Of a stretch of DNA of 64,000 nucleotides, positions 19,150 through 28,773 are shown in pieces. The notes beneath the pieces were generated by a model. The model saw only the letters and a program-made list of their open reading frames with translations. It was not told the DNA's origin and made no database searches. How positions within the stretch are numbered: the stretch's first letter is position 1; every line of letters starts with the position of its first letter. The translations under genes and the position numbers were made by a program. Where the stretch lies: assembly GCA_017435505.1 (NCBI GenBank), contig JAFSEZ010000029.1, positions 23,549-87,548 of the forward strand, in the 5' to 3' direction. The DNA comes from Akkermansia sp. (GTDB lineage Bacteria > Verrucomicrobiota > Verrucomicrobiia > Verrucomicrobiales > Akkermansiaceae).

Positions 19150-20967
19150 TTATACTTCCTCAGGTGTATCGTCGTTCACGAAAGGAGTAGCCGGAGCGGC
19201 GGGAGCGGGCTCTGCGGCAGGGGCTGGCTCTGCAGCAGGAGCAGGTGCCGGGGCGGGAGCCGGTGTGGCTTCAGCCTCTGCCTTGGCGTATGCATCTGCA
19301 TAGGCCTTTTCAGCAGCAGCAGATGCAGCAGCGGCAGCCTTTTCAGCAATTTCCGTTTCAACATCGAGCTTAGCGGCAGCATCGGTGTATGCCTTCACAG
19401 CAGCTTCATCGCCGGACTGGGCAGCATCGTAGAGAGACCAGAGGTCGAGCTTCTTAACGGCGGCCTTGTGAGCAGCGCTGAATGCAGCGGCGGCAGCTTC
19501 CGTGGCGGCTTCATCCTCGGCAGAAGCATAGGCATGCTTGTAGCCCTTCACGTCGTTCCAGTGGCCGCGGGTGAAGTCGGGGAAAGTGACGGAGCAGTTG
19601 TTGTTATCCATGGAGAGAGAGCCAAGCTCAGCCAAGCAGCACCATTCTGCAAGGTCGTACACGTCCATATCCAGGGGGAGACCATTCTGCAAGCAGTAGA
19701 CGAGACGGGCATCCATGAAGAAGTCCATACCGCCGTGACCGCCCACTTTTTCTGCCACTTCACCATACTTCTTGATGATGGGGTGGCGATAGGCCTTGCG
19801 AAGCTTCTTCATGTTTTCCTCGGACATGAAGGAGTGGGAATCAAGGTCCTCAAGGTCAGGGGCACCTTCAGACTGCTTCATGTGACCGCTCTCCAGCACA
19901 AAGCCTTCGATGGGGTACTTGTTGGCAAAGCCGCGTGTACCGGTGAGCTGGAAGAGGCGGTTGTAGGGCTGGGGATTCATCACGTTGTGCTGAATCTCAA
20001 CCACCTTGCCGTTGGCGGTGCGCATAAGGGTGGTGGTGTGGTCGCCGTTGCGGAATTCCGGGCAAGGCTTACCGGTCTTCTTTTCCACATATTCGCGGCC
20101 ATGCACAGACTTGGTGTCCATGGCTACGAGGGTGGTGAAGCGGTCGCCACGGTGAATATCCATGACCTGAGCCACGGGGCCGAGGCCGTGCGTGGCGTAC
20201 ACGTCGCCGCGATTCTCCTTGTTGTACTTCATGCGCCAGCCGAGCTTGTCGGGGTCGTTGGTGGGGTTGACCCAGTAATCACCCCAGAAGGGGTCGAGGT
20301 TGTGGATATAGGCACCCTTGGCGTAGAGCACTTCACCGAGCACGCCCTGCTGAGCCATGTTGAGAGCATCCAGCTCGAACCAGTCGTAGCAGCAGTTCTC
20401 CAGAATCATGCAGTGCTTGCGGGTCTTTTCGGAGAGGTTGATGAGCTCCCAGCACTGCTCCAGATTCATGGCGCTGGGCACCTCAATGGCAGTGTGCTTG
20501 CCATTCTCCATAGCGAACTTAGCCACGGGGAAGTGGTGATCCCAGTCGGTGGCAATGTATACAAGGTCGATATCGGGGCGTTTGCAGAGTTCCTCATAAC
20601 CGGTAGCGCCATAGTAGATATCAGCGGGTGCCATGCCGGCCTTGCGCAGAGCTTTCTGGCACTTTTCCGCGCGTGCTTTTTCGTAGTCGCACAGAGCCAC
20701 AATCTCCACGCCGGGGATGTGGGTAAAACGTGACACAGCACCGGGGCCACGCATACCGAGGCCGACAAATGCCACACGGACCGTCTTCATCTTGGGAGCT
20801 GCCAAGCCGACAACGTGCTGCTGCCCCTCGGGACGCGCAGGAGTTTCGACTACAAGAGTGCCCTTATCCCAATGAGTCTTGGTAGAGGGCGACAGCGACT
20901 GGGCGTTGAGGGTGCTCACGGACATGAGCAGAGCCACCGCCAATGTAATCACTTTATTCAGTTTCAT
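19150..20967 (-). CDS. Secreted GH109 NAD-dependent alpha-N-acetylgalactosaminidase with Ala/Pro-rich tail
   Basis: A 605-residue Gfo/Idh/MocA-fold glycosidase of family GH109, which removes alpha-GalNAc (blood group A and mucin core) by a redox mechanism with tightly bound NAD. It has a signal peptide (MKLNKVITLAVALLMS), a Rossmann motif VAFVGLGMRGPG, HGGMDFFMDARLVYCLQNG and DFTRGHW, all characteristic of GH109. I start it at 20967, since the longer frame upstream crosses the leader. Residues after about 480 are not part of the enzyme: an Ala-rich, probably helical or coiled segment and then a Pro-Ala-Glu repeat tail (APAPAPAP, AAEPAPAAEPAP) of about 35 residues. The tail may span or anchor to the cell envelope. 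Confidence 0.9.
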   Translation of the reverse strand: MKLNKVITLAVALLMSVSTLNAQSLSPSTKTHWDKGTLVVETPARPEGQQHVVGLAAPKMKTVRVAFVGLGMRGPGAVSRFTHIPGVEIVALCDYEKARAEKCQKALRKAGMAPADIYYGATGYEELCKRPDIDLVYIATDWDHHFPVAKFAMENGKHTAIEVPSAMNLEQCWELINLSEKTRKHCMILENCCYDWFELDALNMAQQGVLGEVLYAKGAYIHNLDPFWGDYWVNPTNDPDKLGWRMKYNKENRGDVYATHGLGPVAQVMDIHRGDRFTTLVAMDTKSVHGREYVEKKTGKPCPEFRNGDHTTTLMRTANGKVVEIQHNVMNPQPYNRLFQLTGTRGFANKYPIEGFVLESGHMKQSEGAPDLEDLDSHSFMSEENMKKLRKAYRHPIIKKYGEVAEKVGGHGGMDFFMDARLVYCLQNGLPLDMDVYDLAEWCCLAELGSLSMDNNNCSVTFPDFTRGHWNDVKGYKHAYASAEDEAATEAAAAAFSAAHKAAVKKLDLWSLYDAAQSGDEAAVKAYTDAAAKLDVETEIAEKAAAAASAAAEKAYADAYAKAEAEATPAPAPAPAPAAEPAPAAEPAPAAPATPFVNDDTPEEV

Positions 20968-21044
20968 ATTAAATCGAAGTGTCCTGTTGGTGTTCTTTGC
21001 ATCCGCGCCGAACAGGTACACTGCCCGGGGGATACGCTCGCTTA

Positions 21045-21072
21045 AGTATATACAACGCCTACGCAGAGTCAA
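21045..21072 (-). promoter_or_regulatory. Promoter of the GH109 gene
   Basis: Minus strand TTGACT (21067-21072), 16 nt, TATACT (21045-21050). The leader to the ATG at 20967 would be about 70 nt. Confidence 0.65.
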
Positions 21073-21109
21073 GCTCATTTGTCGGATAAGACAGACGAAG
21101 CTTGTGAAT

Positions 21110-21289
21110 CAATTGCAAATCATTGCCATCCCATAAAGCGGCACTGCCGCGCAAGAAAACGGGCGGCGCCCATCCGCGCGTGCCGCCACCGCCTTGAAGG
21201 CGGAGCAAGCCCAAAGTACAGTTATCGCTTCGCTTTCCATCCGGCGCAAGTCATCCAGCTCCAATAAATGATCAATTTGAAATCGTACG
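21110..21289 (-). repeat. Dispersed repeat, copy C (diverged, inverted)
   Basis: Read on the minus strand this stretch aligns with copies A (52834-53076) and B (54760-55003): shared pieces include ATTTATTGGAGCT, GACTTGCG, AAAGCGAA, CGATAAC, the hairpin CCGCCTTCAAGGCGG and TTTTCTTG. It is more diverged than A and B are from each other. It occupies most of the 408-bp gap between the GH109 and thioredoxin-like genes; the only other things seen there are the two promoters. A 61-codon frame is open through it. Confidence 0.7.
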
Positions 21290-21339
21290 AACATGTCATC
21301 ATCCTCAAGCGTTTACCCTGTGCTCCAAATGATAAGAAG

Positions 21340-21368
21340 TTGACAAGGCTGTTCTTCTCTGCTAGATA
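21340..21368 (+). promoter_or_regulatory. Promoter of the thioredoxin-like gene
   Basis: TTGACA (21340-21345, perfect), 17 nt, TAGATA (21363-21368), then 7 nt to the ATG at 21376. The mRNA should be leaderless. Confidence 0.7.
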
Positions 21369-21375
21369 AGAAGAC

Positions 21376-21990
21376 ATGAATCATTTTTGTAAAGTTTTTT
21401 CCTTTCTCGCAGTACTGGGGCTGATGCCATGCCCCCTCATCGCACAAGATGAGGCTCCTGCCGCGCAAAGCTCTATCGCGACAAAAGTGACAGAGAATAA
21501 GAAAAAGAGCAAAAAAAACACAAAACCCCGTACCACGGTGGGACGGGCAATTGAGAACTTGGAGTATGTAACGGAATCCCGCCCCAACCCCAAGGCCAAG
21601 AACTTCATTTACCTATTCTCCGCAAGCTGGTGTAATTCCTGCAAATTATACATGCCGAAATTTGTGGATGAATATCCGAAAATGGCCAAAAAGAACCAAG
21701 TGGAGATTATTCTCATGAGCCCGGATTCAGAGGAAAACATCAAGAAATACGTGGAACAGTACAAAATAGATTTCCCGGCTCTGGCATTCAGCTCACAAAA
21801 CACGAAACTCAAGAGCCTCCCCGGCATGCAAAGCTACGAAAACATCCCCTATGCCATCATGGTCAACGGCAGGGGTGACACGCTGTATGCAGGACACGCC
21901 ACCGGCATCATGAATTGGGAAAGCCTCATTTCAAAAACCCCCGTCAAAAAAAGGATAAGAAAAAGCGCAAGTAAAAGTGAAACACCTTAA
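21376..21990 (+). CDS. Secreted thioredoxin-fold protein with a CNSC motif
   Basis: A 204-residue protein with a signal peptide (residues 1-23), a Lys-rich linker (about 40-55) and a thioredoxin fold whose redox motif is WCNSC in FSASWCNSCKLYMPKF. The later segment NIPYAIMVNGRGDTLYAG carries the expected cis-Pro region. Such TlpA/DsbD-C-like proteins handle disulfides or cytochrome maturation outside the cytoplasm. The C-terminus is again very basic (KKRIRKSASK). It is a single gene; partner and direction of electron flow are unknown. Confidence 0.8.
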   Translation: MNHFCKVFSFLAVLGLMPCPLIAQDEAPAAQSSIATKVTENKKKSKKNTKPRTTVGRAIENLEYVTESRPNPKAKNFIYLFSASWCNSCKLYMPKFVDEYPKMAKKNQVEIILMSPDSEENIKKYVEQYKIDFPALAFSSQNTKLKSLPGMQSYENIPYAIMVNGRGDTLYAGHATGIMNWESLISKTPVKKRIRKSASKSETP

Positions 21991-22136
21991 TCTTCCATAG
22001 GGAGGATGGGGCGAATGCCCCGCAGCGGCAAAAAATTCTCGCAACAATTTCTGCCGATGAAAGAATCTCCTTTCCTTATATCCTGCTTTACAAACGTCTT
22101 TTCTCTTATCTACCTTCATTATTTTCTTCTTTTGAC

Positions 22137-22165
22137 TTGCAAAGCACGAACTTTGGGGTTAGAAT
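22137..22165 (+). promoter_or_regulatory. Promoter of fba
   Basis: TTGCAA (22137-22142), 17 nt, TAGAAT (22160-22165). The expected leader to the ATG at 22220 is about 48 nt. An upstream in-frame ATG at 22178 lies only 12 nt after the -10. Confidence 0.6.
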
Positions 22166-22219
22166 ACGCCCCGTAAGATGCGTGCCCTGCACGCTGTAAC
22201 GATAAACCCATTCAGTACC

Positions 22220-23245
<1,026 letters not shown>

Positions 23246-23276
23246 TTCCCGGCTACAGAGCAAACTCAATTTCACG

Positions 23277-23308
23277 GAAGCTGCGGCATATGCCGCAGCT
23301 TCTTTTTT
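23277..23308 (+). terminator. Strong terminator after fba
   Basis: A 26-nt perfect palindrome with arms GAAGCTGCGGCA (23277-23302), then six T (23303-23308). Confidence 0.93.
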
Positions 23309-23356
23309 ACATTTTGCATTTCACTTTATCAGAATGCCTTATCTGCACCAATTTCC

Positions 23357-23385
23357 TTGACAACAGGTTAGTTTGCATGTAAGCT
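23357..23385 (+). promoter_or_regulatory. Promoter of the NSS transporter cluster
   Basis: TTGACA (23357-23362, perfect), 17 nt, TAAGCT (23380-23385), 19 nt before the GTG at 23405. Confidence 0.6.
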
Positions 23386-23404
23386 TTGTGCGTTATTTTT
23401 GGCC

Positions 23405-25135
23405 GTGAGTAAGAAAGAAAAAAACGAAAATTGGAGCTCGAATCTGGGCGTAGTGTTGGCCGTGGCAGGTAGTGCCATTGGCTTTGGCAATTTTTTGCGT
23501 TTTCCCGGGCTAGCCGCCCAGTATGGTGGCGGAGCCTTTATGATAGCGTACTTTTGTGCATTTTTCCTGATGGGAATACCGCTGAGCTGGGTTGAATGGG
23601 CTATCGGCCGCAAAGGTGGAGCCCTCGGCGGGCACAGCTCGGCCTCCGTGTTCTACCTGATAGCCCAGCACCGCACATGGAAGTACTTAGGGCTCACAGC
23701 CGTCATCGTTCCTTTGTCCATCAGCATGTATTACATGGCATTGGAAGGGTGGACGCTGGGCTATGCCTGGCACACCGCCATAGGTGATTTGAATCTGGCA
23801 GGCAGCGCTGAGTATGGTGATTTTTTCACTAAGTTTACCGGAGCTGGGAGTGATGGCTCCGTCTTTTTGGGTGGAGAAAGCACGTTGCTCATCTTCTTTT
23901 TACTGGCAGTACTGGCCAATTTTTGGTTACTGTACCGCGGAGTGAGCAAGGGCATTGAGTGGTTCAGCAAAATCAGCATGCCCATTCTGTTGATTACGGC
24001 CATTATCATCCTTGTACGCGTGCTCACCATGGGCACACCGGATGCCACACACCCGGAGCGCAATGTCAACCAAGGGCTGGGCTACATGTGGAACCCCGAT
24101 AAGGTGATGCTGGTGAACCAAGACAACAAGGTACTGGACATGGTGCCTGCCGGTGCCACGGAGGAAGAAAAAGCTGTCCAGTTACAGCGTTTACAAACGT
24201 CCAATCCCGGCACAACCATCCGCGAGGAGCACATCACCCTGTTCAAGGGGCTCTGCAACCCGGATTTGTGGATTACAGCAGCAGGGCAGATTTTCTACTC
24301 TCTTTCCATCGGATTTGGCATTGTCTGTTCGTATGCCAGCTACGTACGCAGACGCAAAGATATTGCGCTGGGCTCCATCACCGCCAACGCAGCCAATGAA
24401 GTAGCGGAAGTGGGCTTGGCCGGCATGATGATTATTCCCTCCGCAGTCTCTCTGCTGGGTGTGGCAGCCGCTGCAGGCACCAGCACCTTCGGTTTGGGCT
24501 TCAACGTGCTACCTCAAGTCTTTGCCAGCATGCCGGGCGGGCAATTTTTCGGCACTCTTTTCTTTGTACTGTTGGCCATTGGTGCTATCACCAGTGCAAT
24601 TTCCATCTTGCAGCCCGCAGTAGCCTTTGTGGAAGAATTCTGGAATCTGCGGCGCGTGCAGAGCGTGAGCATAATAGCGTTTCTTCTGGTGGTAGGCTCC
24701 CTGCTCGTGGTGTGGTTCACGGGGGATGGGCTCATCGCGCTGGACACGCTTGATTTCTGGTTAGGCACCATGAGTCTCTACTTCAGCTCCGCGCTATTCC
24801 TCATTATGTTCCGCTTTGTATGGGGTACACCCAAGGGGCTGGCCGAGCTACGCAGCGGAGCGGCCATGCGCATAGGTCGAGGCGTGGCATTCCTCATCAA
24901 CTGGGTAACACCGGTCATCATGCTCACCATTTTTGTGGCATGGTTGTATCAGAACCTGTTTGTGAAGCAGAGCTACCACATCACCAACATACTGGAAGGC
25001 AAGCCCGGTGCTATCTTCCCGCTGGCGTGGGTACTGCTGGTCACCCTATTCTTCTGCTTCGTAGCCCACACATCCCATCGCTTCAAGAAAAAAGCCGAGT
25101 TGGAAACAAAGTACGAACGCGAACCTTTCATGTAA
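23405..25135 (+). CDS. NSS-family sodium-dependent transporter, paralogue 1
   Basis: A 576-residue LeuT-fold symporter of the neurotransmitter:sodium symporter family, which imports amino acids with sodium. The TM1 signature is VLAVAGSAIGFGNFLRFPGLAAQYGGGAF; the unwound TM6 is seen as GQIFYSLSIGFG. Between TM5 and TM6 lies an insertion of about 60 residues (GYMWNP to LFKGLCNP) shared by all three paralogues here. I start it at GTG 23405, by analogy with the GTG of paralogue 3; a TTG two codons earlier is possible. It is the first gene of a four-gene operon, with 10-nt and 21-nt gaps to the next two. Confidence 0.92.
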   Translation: MSKKEKNENWSSNLGVVLAVAGSAIGFGNFLRFPGLAAQYGGGAFMIAYFCAFFLMGIPLSWVEWAIGRKGGALGGHSSASVFYLIAQHRTWKYLGLTAVIVPLSISMYYMALEGWTLGYAWHTAIGDLNLAGSAEYGDFFTKFTGAGSDGSVFLGGESTLLIFFLLAVLANFWLLYRGVSKGIEWFSKISMPILLITAIIILVRVLTMGTPDATHPERNVNQGLGYMWNPDKVMLVNQDNKVLDMVPAGATEEEKAVQLQRLQTSNPGTTIREEHITLFKGLCNPDLWITAAGQIFYSLSIGFGIVCSYASYVRRRKDIALGSITANAANEVAEVGLAGMMIIPSAVSLLGVAAAAGTSTFGLGFNVLPQVFASMPGGQFFGTLFFVLLAIGAITSAISILQPAVAFVEEFWNLRRVQSVSIIAFLLVVGSLLVVWFTGDGLIALDTLDFWLGTMSLYFSSALFLIMFRFVWGTPKGLAELRSGAAMRIGRGVAFLINWVTPVIMLTIFVAWLYQNLFVKQSYHITNILEGKPGAIFPLAWVLLVTLFFCFVAHTSHRFKKKAELETKYEREPFM

Positions 25136-25145
25136 AACCATCGTT

Positions 25146-26837
25146 ATGGGCGCAAATCCCCTTGAATCCGACCATTGGAAGAGCAATCTGGGCGTTATGC
25201 TGGCGGTGGCCGGTAGTGCCATTGGCTTTGGTAACTTTCTGCGCTTCCCCGGCTTGGCCGCACAGTATGGCGGTGGAGCTTTCATGGTGGCCTATTTCTG
25301 CTGTTTCCTGCTGTTGGGATTACCGCTTTGCTGGGTAGAGTGGAGCATTGGTCGCTGCGGCGGCGTACTGGGTGGGCATAGTCCGGCTTCTGTCTTCCAG
25401 CTGATTGCTCAAAAACCCCTCTGGAAATATGTGGGCATCTTGGGCATTCTGGCCGGACTCAGCATCAACGTGTACTACATCTACATGGAAGGCTGGACCC
25501 TGGGCTACGCCTGGCACACCATCGTGGGCGATTTAAATCTGGACTCCCCCGCGGCCTACCAAGCATACTTTGCCAACTTTGTGGGATCCGGGGCAGACGG
25601 CCACTTCTTCAGCGGTAACACCACAGCCCCTATCTTCTTTGTACTGGCGCTGGTGGCCAATTTCTGGCTCATATACCGCGGTGTAAGCAAGGGCATTGAG
25701 TGGTTCTGCAAATGGAGCATGCCTGTGCTTTTCATCGTAGCTATCATCATCTTAGTGCGAGCTCTCACCATGGGAACACCCGATGCCGCCCATCCGGAAC
25801 GCAGTGTAAGCGAGGGCTTAGGCTACATGTGGAACCCCAACAAACTCGTGCTGGTAGATACCGCCACAGATAAAACCATCGGCATGGTACCGGCTTCTGC
25901 CACCACAGAGGAAAAAACAGCCCTGCTCTCCCGGCTGCAAACAGAATACCCTCATACCACCATCGGAGAGAAAAAAATCACCTTCTGGCAAAGCCTCTTT
26001 AACCCTGAAATGTGGCTACGCGCCGCCGGGCAGGTTTTCTTCTCGTTATCTGTAGGTTCCGGATCCATATGCTGCTATGCCAGCTTTGTGCGCCGCCGCA
26101 AGGATATCGCCCTGAGCGCATTGAGTGCGGGAGCCGCCAATTCGGTGACGGAAGTGGGGCTTGCCGGCCTTACCATCATCCCGGCCACGGTGGCCTTGTT
26201 GGGTGTTGCGGCTGCGGCCACCACCAGCAGCTTCGGGCTGGGCTTCAATGTGCTACCCCAAGTCTTTGCAGCCATGCCGGGTGGTTGCTTTTTCGGTCTT
26301 CTTTTCTTCCTGCTACTCTTTATCGCCGCCGTTACCAGTGCGCTCTCGCAAGTGCAGCCTGCCGTAGCCTTTGTTGAGGAGTATTGGAATCTACGCCGGG
26401 GGCAGAGCATCGCCCTCGTGGCATGCCTGTTGTTGGTTGGGGCTATTGCCATCATCTGGTACACAGAAGGCCTGCTCGCTCTGGATAGCATCGACTTCTG
26501 GGTTGGCAGCCTGATTCTCTACATCACAACAGGCATCAACCTCATCTTCTTCAACCACATCTGGGGTACAGAAAACGGCATGGCGGAGCTGAAGTACGGT
26601 GCACGCATCCGCATACCGCGCTGCGCAGCATTCATCATCCGCCGGGTGACCCCACTTATCATGCCTACCATCTTTACAGCCTGGGTCTACCAAGAACTTT
26701 TCGTCACCCGAAGCAGCTATGTTGCTAACATCGCAGAAGGAAAAATCGGTGCTATTCTTCCCCTCGTATGGGCCATTGGTATCACGGTATTCTTCTGCAT
26801 TGTAGCGGCCACCTCCCGCCGCTTCAACAAACAATAA
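25146..26837 (+). CDS. NSS-family sodium-dependent transporter, paralogue 2
   Basis: A 563-residue symporter, very similar in protein and DNA to its two neighbours, with the same TM1 block (SAIGFGNFLRFPG) and TM6 block (GQVFFSLSVGSG). The serine in SVGSG where the others have SIGFG is at the unwound TM6 segment that lines the substrate site in LeuT, so its specificity may differ. It starts 10 nt after paralogue 1 with ATG. The extra loop before TM6 is kept. Confidence 0.92.
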   Translation: MGANPLESDHWKSNLGVMLAVAGSAIGFGNFLRFPGLAAQYGGGAFMVAYFCCFLLLGLPLCWVEWSIGRCGGVLGGHSPASVFQLIAQKPLWKYVGILGILAGLSINVYYIYMEGWTLGYAWHTIVGDLNLDSPAAYQAYFANFVGSGADGHFFSGNTTAPIFFVLALVANFWLIYRGVSKGIEWFCKWSMPVLFIVAIIILVRALTMGTPDAAHPERSVSEGLGYMWNPNKLVLVDTATDKTIGMVPASATTEEKTALLSRLQTEYPHTTIGEKKITFWQSLFNPEMWLRAAGQVFFSLSVGSGSICCYASFVRRRKDIALSALSAGAANSVTEVGLAGLTIIPATVALLGVAAAATTSSFGLGFNVLPQVFAAMPGGCFFGLLFFLLLFIAAVTSALSQVQPAVAFVEEYWNLRRGQSIALVACLLLVGAIAIIWYTEGLLALDSIDFWVGSLILYITTGINLIFFNHIWGTENGMAELKYGARIRIPRCAAFIIRRVTPLIMPTIFTAWVYQELFVTRSSYVANIAEGKIGAILPLVWAIGITVFFCIVAATSRRFNKQ

Positions 26838-26858
26838 ATCTTCACCCTCCATCTCAAC

Positions 26859-28565
26859 GTGAACACAACAAAAAAAACAGAAACATGGAACTCGAATCTT
26901 GGCGTAGTGCTGGCCGTAGCCGGCAGTGCCATCGGGTTCGGTAACTTCCTGCGCTTCCCCGGACTGGCAGCTCAGTACGGCGGTGGCGCATTCATGATAG
27001 CATACTTCACAGCCTTTCTCCTGCTGGGTATTCCGCTTAGCTGGGTGGAATGGACTATCGGCCGCAAAGGCGGCAGTTTGGGTGGACACAGTACCGTGAG
27101 CATTTTCTACCTGCTCAGCGGAAAGACGCGCTGGAAATACCTGGGCATTGCCGGTGTGGTGGCCACTATCGGCATTGCCATGTACTACATACCCCTGGAA
27201 AGCTGGACCATCGGCTACGCCTGGCACACCGCCATGGGCGATTTGCAGCTGCAATCCGCAGAAGAATACGGCAATTTCTTTGCGCAATATGTGGGGCTCA
27301 CCGGCGATGGTGATATCTTCTTCGGTACCGGCGGGCAACTCATCTTCTTCGCCGTGGCCATCCTCGCCAACATGTATGTGATTTTCCGTGGTGTAAGCAA
27401 GGGTATCGAGACATTCTGCAAGTGGAGCATGCCTGTGCTGCTCATTACCGGTCTCATCATCATGGTGAGAGTCCTCACTCTGGGGACTCCTGATGCAGCC
27501 TACCCCGAACGCAATGTCAACCAAGGTCTTGGGTACATGTGGAATCCCACCAAGAACATGCTCGTGGTCGAAGGCAAGGAAGTCAACATGATTCCCGCCC
27601 AAGCCACGGCCGAGGAAAAGGCTGCCCTGGTGCAGAAAGTACAAGCAGCCAATCCCGGCAAAGCAGTTGAAGTAAAACAAATCACCCTCACCCAAGGCTT
27701 ACTCAACCCCGAAATGTGGATTGCTGCTGCCGGGCAGGTTTTCTTCTCCCTCTCCATTGGTTTCGGCACGGTATGTTCCTACGCCAGTTATGTGCGCCGC
27801 CGCAAAGATATTGCCCTGAGCTCACTTACTGCGAACTCTGCCAACGAAGCCATTGAGGTGGGCATGGCCGGCATGATGATTATCCCCGCAGCCGTGGCCT
27901 TCTTAGGCGTGGTGGCGGCGGCAGGTTGCGGCACCTTCGGACTGGGCTTCAACGTGCTGCCCCAAGTGTTTGCAGCCATGCCCGGCGGCATCATCTTCGG
28001 CACCATGTTCTTTTTTCTGCTCTTCATCGGTGCTATTACCAGCGCCATTTCCATGTTGCAGCCATCCATCGCTTTCTTGGAGGAATTCTGGGAACTGCGC
28101 CGTGTACAAAGCGTGGCCCTGGTGGCCTTCCTCGTCACCATCGGCACCCTCTTGGTGGGCTGGTTTACGGAAGGGCTCATGGCGCTGGACACCATGGACT
28201 TCTGGTTTGGCACCATGTTCCTCTACCTTACATCCTGCTTATTCTTCACCATCTTCAACTATGCGTGGGGCACCAAGAAAGGTCTGGAGGAACTGCGCCA
28301 AGGTGCGGCCATTCCCCTGCCTCCGGGCTTGGGCTTCATTCTTCGTTGGGTCACCCCCAGCATTCTGCTGATTATCTTCGGCTCATGGCTTTATAAGAAC
28401 ATCTTTATCCAGCTGAGCCCGCAGGTGCTCAATCTCATTAACTGCGAACCCGGTGCTCTCTTCCCCATCGTGTGGGTGATGATGGTGGCCATCTTCTTCG
28501 CCTTTGTCATCTACACTTCCCGCAAGTTCCACAAACACACCAACCCCGACGACCTTAACGACTAA
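26859..28565 (+). CDS. NSS-family sodium-dependent transporter, paralogue 3
   Basis: A 568-residue symporter, third of the tandem set, starting with GTG at 26859. TM1 (SAIGFGNFLRFPG) and TM6 (GQVFFSLSIGFG) match paralogue 1, as does most of the sequence. It is directly followed by the MetS-like small gene, so it may be the copy that works with that subunit. The three copies probably arose by tandem duplication, since even the first 100 codons keep obvious DNA identity. Confidence 0.92.
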   Translation: MNTTKKTETWNSNLGVVLAVAGSAIGFGNFLRFPGLAAQYGGGAFMIAYFTAFLLLGIPLSWVEWTIGRKGGSLGGHSTVSIFYLLSGKTRWKYLGIAGVVATIGIAMYYIPLESWTIGYAWHTAMGDLQLQSAEEYGNFFAQYVGLTGDGDIFFGTGGQLIFFAVAILANMYVIFRGVSKGIETFCKWSMPVLLITGLIIMVRVLTLGTPDAAYPERNVNQGLGYMWNPTKNMLVVEGKEVNMIPAQATAEEKAALVQKVQAANPGKAVEVKQITLTQGLLNPEMWIAAAGQVFFSLSIGFGTVCSYASYVRRRKDIALSSLTANSANEAIEVGMAGMMIIPAAVAFLGVVAAAGCGTFGLGFNVLPQVFAAMPGGIIFGTMFFFLLFIGAITSAISMLQPSIAFLEEFWELRRVQSVALVAFLVTIGTLLVGWFTEGLMALDTMDFWFGTMFLYLTSCLFFTIFNYAWGTKKGLEELRQGAAIPLPPGLGFILRWVTPSILLIIFGSWLYKNIFIQLSPQVLNLINCEPGALFPIVWVMMVAIFFAFVIYTSRKFHKHTNPDDLND

Positions 28566-28581
28566 CCTCACTTTAAACATC

Positions 28582-28698
28582 ATGACTATTGCTGGTATCA
28601 TCACCATGTTGCTCTCCATCGGCATTGTATGGGGGCTCTTCATCGTATGCTGCACCAAGCTCGTCAAGAGCGACAAGGAAAGCAACGAAGAATCCTAA
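28582..28698 (+). CDS. MetS-like small subunit of an NSS transporter
   Basis: A 38-residue peptide starting at ATG 28582, 16 nt after paralogue 3. It is one hydrophobic helix (IAGIITMLLSIGIVWGLFIV) and a charged tail (KLVKSDKESNEES). This is the layout of MetS, the small subunit needed by the MetP transporter for methionine/alanine import in Corynebacterium, and of similar peptides found after NSS genes. Position, length and the GIVWG-type helix support the call. A longer frame opening at 28504 runs inside paralogue 3 and is not needed. Confidence 0.8.
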   Translation: MTIAGIITMLLSIGIVWGLFIVCCTKLVKSDKESNEES

Positions 28699-28729
28699 GT
28701 CCCCTACAACCGGCAACTATACTCCTTCT

Positions 28730-28757
28730 CGGCTGCGCCACTAACCGGGTGCAGCCG
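28730..28757 (+). terminator. Possible terminator after the NSS cluster
   Basis: A 7-bp stem CGGCTGC/GCAGCCG (28730-28736 with 28751-28757), 14-nt loop, followed by ATTTTCC. The T tract is short, so read-through into the MATE gene is likely. Confidence 0.45.
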
Positions 28758-28773
28758 ATTTTCCTGCATACCC

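Noticed and set aside
19021..20733. 570-codon frame opposite GH109
   Set aside because: Antisense to a well-supported enzyme; the translation has no domain and the length comes from the codon bias of GH109.
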